Shown here piece by piece: positions 36,817 to 49,014 of a stretch of 64,000 bases of DNA (position 1 is its first letter; each line of letters starts with the position of its first letter). A program made the position numbers and the translations under genes. The notes beneath the pieces are model-generated. The model was not told where the DNA came from. It worked only from the letters and a program-made list of their open reading frames with translations, and did not search any database. Source of the stretch: Unio delphinus (taxonomy: Eukaryota > Mollusca > Bivalvia > Unionida > Unionidae); assembly GCA_029339505.1 (NCBI GenBank), contig JAQISU010000163.1, positions 1,488,001 to 1,552,000 of the forward strand. Direction: 5' to 3'.

Positions 36817-39800
36817 ATGACTGGTAATACTATTGATGAAACGCCTGAACATCACCCGACTGGCTGTTCTAAGCTGTGCAGTGATCATGATCATGAGAAG
36901 ACATCATTCCTCAATAACGTTGATAGAGAAGGAGACACAACTGAAGCGAAGGATGCCTCCGTCACTACGAAGGATCACACCAGAGTCATCCAGAGGATAA
37001 AGAGGGATACCGTTTATAGATCCAAGTTTTTGCTTTCTGTTTCGATATGTATTTCATTCATTGTGCTGGTATGCCGTCATTGTGCTCGTTTCTTTATGCA
37101 TTTATTTATATCTAATTCATGTGTGTGTTGCTGTGTCTGTGTGCGATTCACATCATTCAGAAATTAGTAATGAACAATAGATACCACTGCTAATTGATTA
37201 TTCCATCCGATTCAGTGTACATATACATATAAAGGCTAATGGCAAATTGAACAATGAAATAAGTGTGTATGTGTGCTTGTGATTTGGATTTTCAATGTAT
37301 CATTTAACAAAATTCAGTCGTATTGCTACAATGTCTGCAGTGCAGTGCAGCACTTTATCTTTATAGTGAGGTCTAGTAGTCATGCCAGACATGTCACATC
37401 ATTTGCCACTGACTCACATTATCCAAACACCAGGTCGACCTCACATTATCCAAACACCAGGTCGACCAGTCCTAACACTAACCTTTTAGTGCAGACCATC
37501 TTGCAGCGATGCATCTGTTAGTACCATTTTGATGTCTTTGATAAAACTGCCAGGTTTTGAAGCCATGACCTCGTGAATTTGAGATGGATGCTCTAACCAC
37601 TAGGCCACTGAAGCAGTCACAAAATAAGACAAAATGTCACTAAGTGTATAATACAATTAAAAAATACGTTTTAACGTTTAAAGAAACTTTCATTCTAGAA
37701 CTACAGCTTGATCTCATACAGCATAAAATCAAACTGACACACACTCCCTTACACTTTTAGTTTGTTGATTTTTTTTGCATTTGTGAAAGACTATATTCTG
37801 TGTGCACATGGTATTGGGTTGGGGTGGGGGGGTAATGTAATTTTTAGAACATCAGTGAATGTGTTTGAGAGTGCACAGAATTAAGAAAGTTTTTATAAAT
37901 CAGGGATTTTAAAAATGCTGCCATATTAAACTATTGCCTGCTAAATTATTGGCGTCACAAGGTGTTACGAGAGATAAAATTGGTGTGGCCCGTGGGTCAT
38001 CAAAAATTGGTTTGAGTTTGAGATTTCTGTTCTAAATACATGTACATGTTTTTAATGAAGAATAAGCATAAATAGATGAGCATTCTCTGATTTATTTTAC
38101 ATCTTTATTTAGCTAATGTTACTTGTGTTAATGGCTCCATGGGTTTGTTTGGGTAAATACTTCACCAAGAAACAACTGTAACCAGTACATAATGGTCATG
38201 GGTTTGTTTGGGTAGATTCATCATCAAGAACCATGACTGTAAACAGTATTTATTGGTCATGGGTTTGTTTGGGTTGATTCATCACCAAGAAACAAGACTG
38301 AAAACAGTATTTAATGGTCATGGGTTTGTTTGGGTTGATTCATCATCAAGAACCAAGACTGTAACCAGTATTTAATGGTCATGGTTTTGTTTGGGTAGAT
38401 TCACCAAAACACAGAACTGTAACCAGCACATAATGGTCATGTGCTTGTTTGGGTAGATTCACTAAGAAACAAAACTGTAACCAGTATTTAACGGTCATTG
38501 ACTTTCTTGAGTAGATTCGCCAAGACACCTGACTGTAACTAGTTCTTAATGGTCATAGGTTTGCTACAGTAATTTAATCACAAGGAATGGACCATAACCA
38601 GTACTTAATGGCATGGGTTTGTTTGATAAATTCACCACCAAGAAACACAACTATAACCAGTTTGAGATTCAACACCAATAACTTAAGCTCAGTATGTACT
38701 AGTGATGGTTTTGCTCAGGCAGATTCATATTGGTTAATAAATCTTGTAAAAAAGAGAACCCTCATTATTGTATACACTATACATGATGATTAGTAAATCT
38801 TGTAAGAAAGAGAACCCTCATTATTGTATACATTATACATGATGATTAGTTAATCATCCATTTGTTTTGGTTTTTGTCAAAAACATATTGGGTGCTTTTA
38901 AGCACATACAAACTCCAAGACATTGTCACGATATCATGACATAACAGCAGGTCTATCATGACATAACATCATAATAGGAATTTTGTGCAAATTGGTCATA
39001 AATAGCTAGAACAAGATTTCTTTTTTAAACGATATTTTTATTCTTTTTATTTGTGTGAAGCAGTTTAAATAAATGTGTTATTTAGTAAATGGTAGCATAT
39101 AATAAATAAGGTCAGGTTTGTGTCTATTCATGAGTTTTTATACTGTTGCATATTGTGAGCGAGACAGAAGTACAGCAAAAGATCTTATGAGTCCCATGTA
39201 CTTTTGTCTCGCTTACAGTATAAACACTAATTATTTCTTATGCTAAGTAATACATTTATTTCAGTTGCTTATCATGAGATTAAAGTTAATAAAATTTTGT
39301 TTAAAGAAAAATCTTGTTCTAATTCATTTTATATCTGAATCATGCACAGTATAATGTTGAATATTGTGGTCTAACTAAAAATTAAAGTTTGACCCATTGC
39401 ATTTGTTTCTCCCACAGTATCCGCCATCATAAAATTATTACCTATCTTTACATTTATATCTATAGGGCTTGTTTGCTGGACAAACAGGGCCAGCGTTTCC
39501 TGACCTGCGTCTTATAGTGAACAAGGACCTTGCCACATCCTCCTGGCTGCTAACTGCTGGAACCACAGGATATCTGGCTGGTTCTTTGATCTTTGGGATG
39601 CTGTACGACAAATTCAACCGGCTTTTGCTTCTTTTTCTTGTAATTATGGGTACTTCTTTAGCTGGTGGCATTGCACCATGGTGTTCTCAATTTCCACTCA
39701 TGGTGACAATGCGAGCAATTGCTGGAGCTTGTGCTGGAGGATTGGATACTGGTATTGTTCTTTTACTTTAGTATTCTAGCTGTAGATCATCAGACCATGC

Positions 39801-42800
39801 TAAATTACTACACAATCAGATTGGCCCATGCGATTTGGTGACTTTAGCTGCGCTTGAATTACTTGTAAAACAAAAATTTAAAATTCTTTTTAAAATAAAA
39901 TAAAAATGAACATCTTAAAGTTAATCATTTATAAGGTATTCCTTTTTTAATTTAAGAATAATATGCTAAGTTCATGCTTAAATGTTTTTCTAAATCGTGT
40001 TGTTAGTTTTTATTTACGGTTAGTACTTTATTTTTTTCATTGCTCATATGCCCGTTGTGTCCTTAAGGTATATACCTGTACCCACCCATGAAAAAAGTTA
40101 TGATAGGTTTTGCCCTACTCTGTTGTATGAACTGCCTATGTTGGCCAAATGTAAAGGCAACAAATTTTTATATTGGTCCCATTGCTTGTATATATCATGA
40201 CAAAGTTGTTTATTTAATGGTCCACACACAGTATTTTGCAGGATTTATGAAAAGATGATGAAATCCGTTCAGATTTTAAAAAGCTTTGTTTGTTTCAAAT
40301 CATTATAAACTTGTGATAATTTGGGATTTACCATGTTTCTAAACATAATTTGGGATTTACCATGTTTCTAAGCATAATTTGGGATTTACCATGTTTCTTA
40401 GCATAATTTGGGATTTAACTTGTTTCTAAGCATAATTTGGGATTTACCGTGTTTTTTAGCATAATTTGGGATTTACCATGTTTCTTAGCATAATTTGGGA
40501 TTTACCATGTTTCTAAGCATAATTTGGGATTTACCATGTTTCTAAGCATAATTTGGGATTTACCATGTTTCTTAGCATAATTTGGGATTTACCATGTTTC
40601 TAAGTATAATTTGGGATTTACAATGTTTCTAAGCATAATTTGGGATTTACCATGTTTCTTAGCATAATTTGGGATTTACCATGTTTCTTAGCATAATTTG
40701 GGATTTACCACGTTTCTAAGCATAATTTGTGATTTACCAAGTTTTTTTAGCATAATTTGAGATTTACCATGTTTCTTAGCATAATTTGGGATTTACCATG
40801 TTTCTGAGCATAATTTGGGATTTACCATGTCTCTTAGCATAATTTGGGAATTAATCTTGTTCAACATTTCAAAACCCCAAACTGTATGAAACAGGTACCC
40901 AGTAAATGTTTCTATATATAACATTTTGAAAATTGAATAAACTTTGCAACAACTGGAGTGTCATATTAATGACCATAGTCGATATAAGGATACTGCAAAG
41001 TGTCATATTAATGACACTAATGGATACAAGGATACTGTAAAGTGTTGTAATAATGACTATAGTGGGTATTAGGACACTGTAAAGTGTCATTAATGACTAT
41101 AGTGGGTATAAGGATACTGCAAAGTGTGGAGATTTTATTTATAACTTACAACTAAACACAATTATATATATAGTTGTTAGTTAGTTTTGCCCGTCACCCC
41201 TGCCAGGGTATAGGCCGCCCACAAAAGATCGCCAGAGGCTTCTGTCCTGTGCCATCCCCTCAAGCTGACTCCAGGTGTAACCCATCTTAGTGATGTCTGC
41301 CTCAAGGTCGCGTCGCCAGGTGTTTCTTGGTCGTCCCCTTCTCCTCTTGCCTTGAGGGTTCCACCTCAATGCCTGTCTGGTAATGTTGGTTCGCGGCTTA
41401 CGTAGGGTGTGTCCTATCCAACCCCACCTTTCTTCTTTATCTCATCCTCTATTGGAAGCTGGGAGGTTCTCTGCCACAAGTTGTTGTTGCTGATGGTGTC
41501 TGGCCAGCGGATCTGGAGAATTCTTCTTAGGCAGCTGTTGATGAAAGTCTGAACTCTCTTTACTGTGGACTTGGTGGTTCTCCAAGTCTCTGCCCCATAC
41601 AGTAGGACTGACTTCACGTTGGAGTTGAACAGTCTGATTTTGGTAGTCAAGGAAATTTGTTTGGAGCTCCAGATGTTCTTGAGCTGAATGAAAGCTGCTC
41701 TCGCCTTTCCGATCCTTGCCTTGACATCTGCGTCTGTGCCACCCTGCTGGTTGAAAATGCTGCCTAGATATGTGAAGGACTCCACCTCTTCCAGGGGACT
41801 TCCCTGCAGTGTGACTGGGTTGTTACTGGTATAGTTGATCTTGAGGATCTTGGTCTTGTCTTTATGGATGTTGAGGCCCACCTGTGCAGATGTGGCTGCC
41901 AGTATGTCGGTCTTGTCCTGCATTTGCTGCTGACTGTGGGACACGAGAGCTAGGTCATCAGCAAAGTCCAGGTCCTCAAGTTGACTCCACAATGTCCACT
42001 GGATACCATTTCTCCGCCCATTGGTGGTCGTTGTCATAATCCAATCAATGACAAGAAGGAAGAGAAATGGTGACAGCAAGCAGCCTTGCCTGACGCCAGT
42101 CCGCACTAGGAAGGTGTCTGTGTGCTGTCCTGCATGAACAACTCTACATGACATTCCGTTGTAGGTGTTTTTGATCAGGTTCACCAGCTTGGTTGGAATG
42201 CCATAGTGACGAAGAAGTTTCCAGAGTGTCTCTCGGTCTACGCTGTCAAATGCCTTCTCATAATCGACAAAGTTGATGTAGAGCGAAGAATTCCACTCCA
42301 ATGACTGCTCGACTATGATGCGAAGAGTAGCTATTTGGTGCGTACACGATCTGTTTTGCCGGAATCCCACCTGCTCATCTCGTAACTGGGGGTCGACGGC
42401 CTCCTTCATCCTCTCCAAGAGGACCCGGTTGAAGACTTTTCCTGGTACTTACAAGAGTGTGATTCCTCTGTAGTTGGAGCAGTTGCTGAGGTCGCCTTTC
42501 TTTGGGATCTTGATGAGGTGTCCCTCCTTCCAGTCCGTTGGTATTTCTTCTTCCTCTCATATCTTCACAAAAAGAGGGTATAGCATTTCCACTGAAGTCT
42601 CTATGTCTGCTCTGAGGGCTTCTGCTGGTATGTCATCAGGCCCAGCAGCCTTGCCATTCTTCAGCTGGGTGATGGCTTTCCTGATCTCGTCTCTGGTGGG
42701 ATTGTCACAACTTATAGGGAGATCTGCGTTGGCTGGCTGGATTTCTGGGGGATTTGGTGGTGCTGGCCTGTTCAACAGTTCTTCAAAATGTTCTGCCCAT

Positions 42801-45704
42801 CTATTCATTTGGTGTTCTGTACTTGGTATGGTCTTTCCCTGCTTGTCCTTTACGGGTCTCTCTGTATTACTGTACTTGCCGGAAAGCTTCTTGGTGATGT
42901 CGTACAGCTTCTTCATGTTTCCACTTCCAGCCGCTTCTTCTGCCTCTACTGCCAGTCCTTCAAGGTAGTTTCTCTTGTCTATCTTGATGGTTCTTTTCAC
43001 TTCTCTGTGGTCATCAGTGTACTCTTTTTGTGCCTGTACTTTTTTAGTTCTTGTCTTACTGTTATTTACTGCTGCTTTTTTCTGTTTACGCTCCTGGATT
43101 TTGCACAATGTTTTGGCTGAAATCCATTTTTCTGTTGGTGTTTCATGGGGCCTAGTACTTCTTGGCATGTTGATTTTACTGCCTCCTTTACTGTCTTCCA
43201 TCTGTTGTTCACGCTGTCTACCTCGTCTTCAAGCAGCTCTTCTAACACCTGGTACTTGTTGTTAAGAGTAAGTCTGTATTCTTCTTTAGTATTTTCATCT
43301 CTCAACAGACCGATGTTGTACCTTGTTTTCTTCTCTTTTGGGCCCATCCAGTTCTTCTTCAGCTTAAGTTTAAGCTTTGCAACAACTAAGTGGTGGTCAG
43401 ATGCCACATCTGCTCCCCTCTTCACCCTCACATCTTGCAGGGATCTTCTGAACTTCTTGGCTGTGCAGATGTGGTCAATCTGATTTTCTGTTACATGGTC
43501 TGGTGATATCCATGTGCTCTTGTGGATTCTCTTGTGGGGAAAGATGGTACCTCCGATGACCAGGTCGTTCAGTGCAGAGAGGTCTGCAAATCTCTCCCCA
43601 TTTTTGTTCATCTCCCCTAGGCCATGGACCCCCATAACATGTTCATACCCTGTGTTGTCTGACCCAACTTTGGCATTGAAGTCACCCATGACGATGTTGA
43701 TGTCTTTGTCTGGGTAATTCTCTACTATGTTCTGTAGTCTGTTGTAAAACTGGTCCTTATCTTTTTCTTCGCTGTCATTTGTTGGAGCATAGCACTGTAT
43801 GACGTTCATTTTTATTTTCTTCTTCTTGGTCCTAAATGTTGCAGTGAGGATTCTGGACCCATGTTAGTGCAGTTAGTGCATTATATGCTTGCTTCGACAG
43901 CATGAGCCCTACTACTTGTGTATGAGGCGCATTCTCTTCCTCATGTCCTGAATACAGTAGTATCTCTTCTGTCATCAGTCTTCTTTGTCCAGATTGAATC
44001 CATCTCGTCTCGCTGATGCCCAGTAGGGATATGTTGTAGCTTCTCATCTCTGCTGCTATCTGTGCTGTTTTTCCTGCCTCTTACATTGTCCTCACATTCG
44101 ATGTTGCGATGTTAATACTCCTGTTTGATAGAAGGGTGGTCTGCTTTATGGCTTCCGCGGGCTCGCGGCTTTCACCACATAGCGTCATAAGTCTTCCAGG
44201 AGAAGACCCTTCCTCCCACAGGCTTCCAGTTTCTGATTTTTCTTTTGTTGACGTTTTTGTAGCAAGTTGGGTTTTACAGGGTCGGGTTGCTAGCCCCACG
44301 CCCAACCCTCCTCCTTTTCCACCCGGGCTTGGGACCGGCGATGGCGGAGTTAATTATATATATATATATATATATATATCAAGTAAAATTGCATCATAAA
44401 ATACATATGCCATGGTCTTTTTTCCCCATGTGATTTTCAGTCTGTTGTATGTTAACATGTATGATATAAATGTATGACATAGTTTTACTACACTATGATA
44501 TTATTATCAAATATGTATGAAGGGAAGAAAAATTAATAACTTATTGTATAGTCTACTTTTTATTTTGGCCTAACACATCAGAAAAGTCCAGGACTCCTAT
44601 TTTGGTCAAAATAGGAGTCCCACCAGCAAAAGTTGCAGTACCCTCCCAGAAAATGTTTAACTTTGCAGATTAGAAGAACTGATGGTTGCCATTAAGTATA
44701 ATTTCCACATTCTTTATAACACTGACATGTACAACCGTGTCAGCCTATTCGGTACGTCTGGCAATTCTGCACAGCGATATGTCATTTCTGTAAACATTGG
44801 ATCACATGCTGTTTTGGTTGAAAATTCAAATTTTGGCTGAAATGCAGATGGAAAGATTCCAAAGTAATGTATTTCATTTCCATAGCCTGATGCATAAACA
44901 TTAATTAAACAAACATAGGGATGGTATCCTGTTTGTCAGAAATTAGTGTTATTTTGAATAGAATATTCTGGTGACAATTGCTGCTTTTCAATTGGTAAGC
45001 ATTGCAGAATTTTATTTTCGTCAATTTAATTCAGTATGGGTTTTGTGCCAATATTGGTGACCTTAGATGTGCAGAATAGCCTGACAGCAGTGTAACTAAT
45101 ATTACTGACTGTTCTAGCAACTTTAGCACTCTTTTGAATCGCATTAAAATCATTGTCAGTTTGCAATTTAACCCCAAAATACTTGTCCAAATTTGCAAAC
45201 CCTATTTTATCCAAGTTTTGATGTGTCTTGATTTTGAGGTCACACACACTATTTATTTGGTTACAGTCAGAATGAAGACAATAATGGAAGCTAAAGTTCT
45301 GATGTACTTTTATAATAAGCACATATACATCTTGATGTCTTTCTGCTTCTGAATTCAGTTATTGTAAATTTCAGCACATTTTCCCACACAAGCTGCTAGT
45401 TGAAGTCTTTGAACTTGCTGCCCAGCTATTGCATTGTGTTCTTTTGACGTACTGTTATAAATACGGCAGGCACATCTAGGGGTAATTTAACCACTGGATA
45501 CTGTCATTGTAAATAGCTCAGCTAAAATGATAATGTAATCAACATATTCTCCTACGCAGTAGGTTGTTGAAGTAAGAATGGCAAATTTTTTAATTTGCCG
45601 CCCAGTTATTTGCATGCGTACGGAGGACTTCTGCAAGGGTGATTTTCTGCATCCCAGATGAAAATATTTGCACCCAAATACGCATTATTAAGCATTTCAG
45701 AGAC

Positions 45705-45793
<89 letters not shown>

Positions 45794-48700
45794 TAAGAGA
45801 AATGTAAATAGCTATGTTGGACATAACAGCAAAATGTGTTTTTTGGATCTCACAGCTTTTCAAGATTTGGAAATTAAAATTGTTAATATGCAGTCTCAAA
45901 CCTGTTACTTAAATGAATGTATAATGTTGACAGGGACATCTGCTAAACTCCATTCCAGTCAGTGTTGCTCGAAGTGTAGTGTAGAAGACTGTCAGACTGG
46001 GACATAGTGTACAAAAGAAAGTACAGATCTGTGCCAGGCCCTGTAGATTTGAGTACTAGAGTACAAACATATGAAAACTGCAAGACCTAACTTTAACTTT
46101 CATTCAAAGAGTCTTTCTCGTATCATTTGGAAACAACATTCCAGTCTTCCACCAGAAGTTGTATTGAGCAAGACTTGAAATGTCTTATGCAAAAGAAATG
46201 TGCATATTGTGTGACTGGTACTCAGATTATGAGGTTGAATTAGCCGCTTACCAGGGGCAGCCCTAGAATAGCAGCCAGCAACTGTTGCCTAGGTGAATCA
46301 TGCAATAGGTGTCCCTAAAACCTCTCCTCAAATGTGGCACCCCATTTAACTTGGTGCCTAGTCAACTACATACCTAGTTTGTTGATCTGGATGAGCTGCC
46401 CTGCCACTAACTAGACAAAGTATTGCTTCTTAGGTTGAAAAATAAAACCCTTTAAACAATATCCAGTTAGAATCATGAAGAATTTTTTTTTCTTTCTTCT
46501 CTTTCATCAAAATATTTATCTTTTTATGACTGTTGCTTATTGAATGATGCGATGATCAGTGTAAGAAGTGTCATACTCCATTTTGTCAAAACTACTCGAA
46601 ATTCAAATCATACTGACATACTTTGTCACAAACCTTGCAAATTAGAAGATGCAACACTGGTCCTATCATATCCTGTCAACAAACCTTGCCAACTGGATGA
46701 TGCAACACTGGTCCTATCATACCCTGTCACTAACCTTGCCAACTGGATAATGCAACACTGGTCCTATCATACCCTGTCAAGAAACTTTGCCAAGTGGATG
46801 ATGCAACACTGGTCCTATCATATCCTGTCAACAAACCTTGCAAATTAGATGATGCAACACTGGTCCTATCATACCCTGTCAAGAAACTTTGCCAAGTGGA
46901 TGATGCAACACTGGTCCTATCATATCCTGTCAACAAACCTTGCAAATTAGATGATGCAACACTGGTCCTATCATATCCTGTCAACAAACCTTGCAAATTA
47001 GATGATGTAACACTGGTCCTTTCATACCCTGTCAAGAAACCTTGCCAACTGGATGATGCAACGCTGGTCTTATCGTACCCTGTCAGGAAACCTAGCCAAC
47101 TGGAATAAGCAACACTGGTCCATTCATTCCATGTCAAGAAACCCTGCCAGTTGCAAAATGAAACACTGGTCCTATCATATCCTGTCAAGGAACTTTGCCA
47201 GTTGCAAACTAAAACACTGGTTCTATCATACTTTTTGACAAATCTTGCCAACTGGATGATGCAACACTGGTCTTATCACCAAAGTCTTTGTGAATGAAAG
47301 AGGTTTAGTGACTTCTTTACTATCACTCACTGTCCCCAGTGTAGTTATGGTGGTGGGCTTCAAAATTTTGTTTTCCAGCTGGCAATGTTTATTGACAAGA
47401 GTTGGCAATGTTTATTGACAAGAGTTGGCAATGTTTATTAACATAGTTCGTCAGTTTGAAGATTATTGTAGTCATGAAAATTTAAGTATAAAGTAACATC
47501 TTACATCACTTTCTGTCGTGACTGGAATGTTTGAGCTTTTAAAGCCATGGGCTTATAGAATATATGCAAAAAAACATTGTCTGTAACTATGTTGAAAACA
47601 TTTTCAAAAACATTTTGTGATTGCTACATATAATTATTTGTAAGTCAAGTCCATCAGATCTGCCCTTCAGAATGCACCAGCAGATCTGAGTCAGTGCAGT
47701 TTTGTTAGAAGTAGTCAGCATAGACCCTCGATTTGTAGTGCATTATAACAGATCATGATCCTTGTTGTTTGCAGGTTGACTTGTCTTACAAATGAGTATA
47801 CAGTTTAAGGTACCATCAAGAAGGAATAAACTGAGGCCTGTCATTTTTCTATCCATTAGTTGCCATAGAAACTGATAAAATGTTGTATACTATTGTATTT
47901 TGTTAGGTAACGTTTTTTTTATGTATTTTACATTTTTATGTATTTTTCAGGTGGAAATACAGTGATTGCTGCAATATGGGGAGTGGAAGGTCGACCTTAC
48001 ATGCAAGCAGTACACTTTTCTTTTGCTGTTGGCGGTATAATTTCGCCATTGATAACAGAACCATTTCTAGCTCCAAGGGAAACTGAAATGAGTGATGAGA
48101 ATCAGACACAAAGTACTTCAGCTGGTAATATATCCCACACCAGTGTTTTGCCAAGCTGTTCAAATTCTAGCAATTGCACCGTTACTACTGAACTTGAATA
48201 CTGGGGCGAGACAAAAGTACAGTATGCATATATGATCAGCACAATAGTTGGAATACTGTCTGCAATTCCTTTCCTTGTTTCTTATCTGCAAAGAAATTCA
48301 GAACCACAGACAAAGGAACAGCAATTGACAAATGAAGCTAGTCGAAGAAAATCTGCTCGACTTTCAAAGTTTAAAAAAATTGGAATGATTATCTTGCTTA
48401 TATTGTTGTTTCACCTGTACTGTGCTGTGGAGGACACATTTGCCAGCTACCTTATGACATTTAGCCTTCTTCACTTAAACTGGACAAAGTTGAAAGGTTC
48501 TCTTGCCACAGCAGTATACTGGGCAAGTTTTGGGTTTGGACGATTTTTAGGAATCTTTATCATCCATCTAATGCATCCAACTAAAATGCTGTTCCTTTAC
48601 TGCTCTTTCATGGTTATCTCCCTTGCCAGTTTTACAGTTGGGAGTGTTCTTTTATTTGATCCAGTTGTTTGGGTATTTTCTTCTCTCAGCGGTTTTGCCA

Positions 48701-49014
48701 TGTCAATCATCTTCCCTACGATCTTCACATGGACAGAAGAAAATGTGATTCCAGTTTCTGGAAAAATAGCTTCCCTGTTTTTGATAGGAGCCTCAAGTGG
48801 CACAATGCTAAATCCATTATATTTAGGCTATCTAATGGAGAATAAAAGCCCGCTGTGGTTTCCGTATCTGTTATTAGGACAGAGCATGCTATGTCTGCTT
48901 ATATTTGTTTTTGTATTTATTTGTACGAAAATGTGCATCCAGCGTGAGTCGGGTACGGAACTGGATATGTATTCTCAGGGGAAAGAGGAAGAACAGGAAA
49001 ATTTGAAATTATGA
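36817..49014 (+). CDS. MFSD4: Major facilitator superfamily transporter, MFSD4/NaGLT1-like, three coding exons
   Basis: Coding exons 36817-37068, 39466-39751 and 47951-49014 join in phase to 1602 nt (533 aa). The ATG at 36817 is preferred over one at 36700 because a splice acceptor (36801-36806) lies between them. A polar N-tail of about 67 residues is followed by TM1, which spans the first splice junction (SICISFIVL / GLFAGQTGPAFPDL). The MFS signature GSLIFGMLYDKFNR follows TM2, and DTGGNTVIAAIWG crosses the second junction. MQAVHFSFAVGGIISPL then matches the conserved run of the NaGLT1/MFSD4 family. A large outer loop near residues 225-260 has several N-glycosylation sequons (NQT, NIS, NSS, NCT). 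Ten to twelve membrane segments are visible, with a charged cytosolic tail. NaGLT1 in rat is a sodium-linked glucose carrier; MFSD4 members are solute carriers of uncertain substrate, so the substrate here is inferred only. Confidence 0.9.
37312..37620 (-). mobile_element. SINE family 2, copy in MFS intron 1
   Basis: Minus-oriented; the reverse complement of 37591-37608 gives an A-box-like 'GTGGCCTAGTGGTTAGAG'. The body words 'gctacaatgtctgcagtg' and 'cctaacactaaccttttagt' match the other copies. A 27-bp piece ('cctcacattatccaaacacc...') is duplicated in tandem at about 37412-37468. Confidence 0.78.
38140..38660. repeat. Degenerate 57-62-bp tandem repeat, about 8 copies
   Basis: Each unit contains 'atggtcatgggtttgtttgg', 'agattcaccaagaaac' and 'gactgtaaccagtattta'. 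MFS intron 1. Confidence 0.85.
38739..38850. repeat. 56-bp tandem dimer
   Basis: Near-identical units beginning 'aaatcttgta' at 38739 and 38795, each with 'gagaaccctcattattgtat'. MFS intron 1. Confidence 0.9.
40315..40856. repeat. 29-bp minisatellite, about 19 copies
   Basis: Unit 'cataatttgggatttaccat' plus 'gtttctaag' or 'gtttcttag'. MFS intron 2. It has the same period as the array at 13078-13680 but an unrelated sequence. Confidence 0.94.
40955..41130. repeat. Degenerate repeat of 55-60 bp, 3-4 copies
   Basis: Units share 'aaagtgtcatattaatgac', 'tagtgg(g/a)ta' and 'aggatactg(c/t)aaagtg'. It lies about 30 bp from the left end of the intronic LINE. Confidence 0.75.
41173..44351 (-). mobile_element. 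Nearly full-length non-LTR retrotransposon (RTE-like), antisense in MFS intron 2
   Basis: Read leftward, one pol is split by a few lesions. The endonuclease start (INIATSNVRTM) is at about 44095, where a TAA follows. Then come LLGISETRW at about 44020, MGDFNAKVG at about 43685, NQIDHICT at about 43480 and ASDHHLVVAKLKL at about 43400. A linker with NGKAAGPDDIPAEAL is at about 42640. RT follows: VGFRQNRSCTHQIA at about 42360, INFVDYEKAFDSVDRETLW at about 42260, VRQGCLLSPFLFLL at about 42080 and LDFADDLALVSH (catalytic FADD) at about 41960. The C-terminus, KRRRGRPRNTWRRDLE, is near 41330. The longest intact stretch is 334 codons (41414-42418). Flanking 'aattatatatata' copies at 41160-41172 and 44352-44364 look like a 13-bp target duplication, although the target is TA-rich. 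One ORF with endonuclease-RT and a short repeated 3' end suggests the RTE group; the clade is not proven. Confidence 0.85.
45278..45470 (+). repeat. Dispersed repeat copy shared with 25082-25280
   Basis: Matches the segment inside the DNA transposon at 24483-26413 over about 190 bp with roughly one difference in six to eight bases by eye. The neighbouring 45640-45715 (word 'aaatatttgcacccaaatac') also resembles 9790-9840, pointing to a family of worn copies. Confidence 0.6.
45711..45789. repeat. (TA)n microsatellite, about 79 bp
   Basis: Uninterrupted TA run in MFS intron 2. Confidence 0.97.
46620..47270. repeat. 51-bp minisatellite, about 12 copies
   Basis: Unit 'aaaccttgcaaattagatga', 'tgcaacactggtcctatcat' and 'atcctgtcaac'. 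51 is divisible by 3 (17 codons), giving long periodic frames on both strands. MFS intron 2, 680 bp before exon 3. Two variant types (caacaaac / caagaaac) alternate. Confidence 0.95.

Larger units (their letters stand above)
44365..47950. other. Remainder of MFS intron 2
   Basis: AT-rich intronic sequence with a worn dispersed repeat (45278-45470), a second relic (45560-45715), a long TA microsatellite and the 51-bp array. The intron ends with 'tatttttcag' directly before exon 3. Confidence 0.6.

Noticed and set aside
42474..43483. Plus-strand frames of 96-164 codons
   Set aside because: They are antisense shadows of the minus-strand LINE pol.
45026..45322. 98-codon frame in MFS intron 2
   Set aside because: It overlaps a worn dispersed repeat and has no family features.
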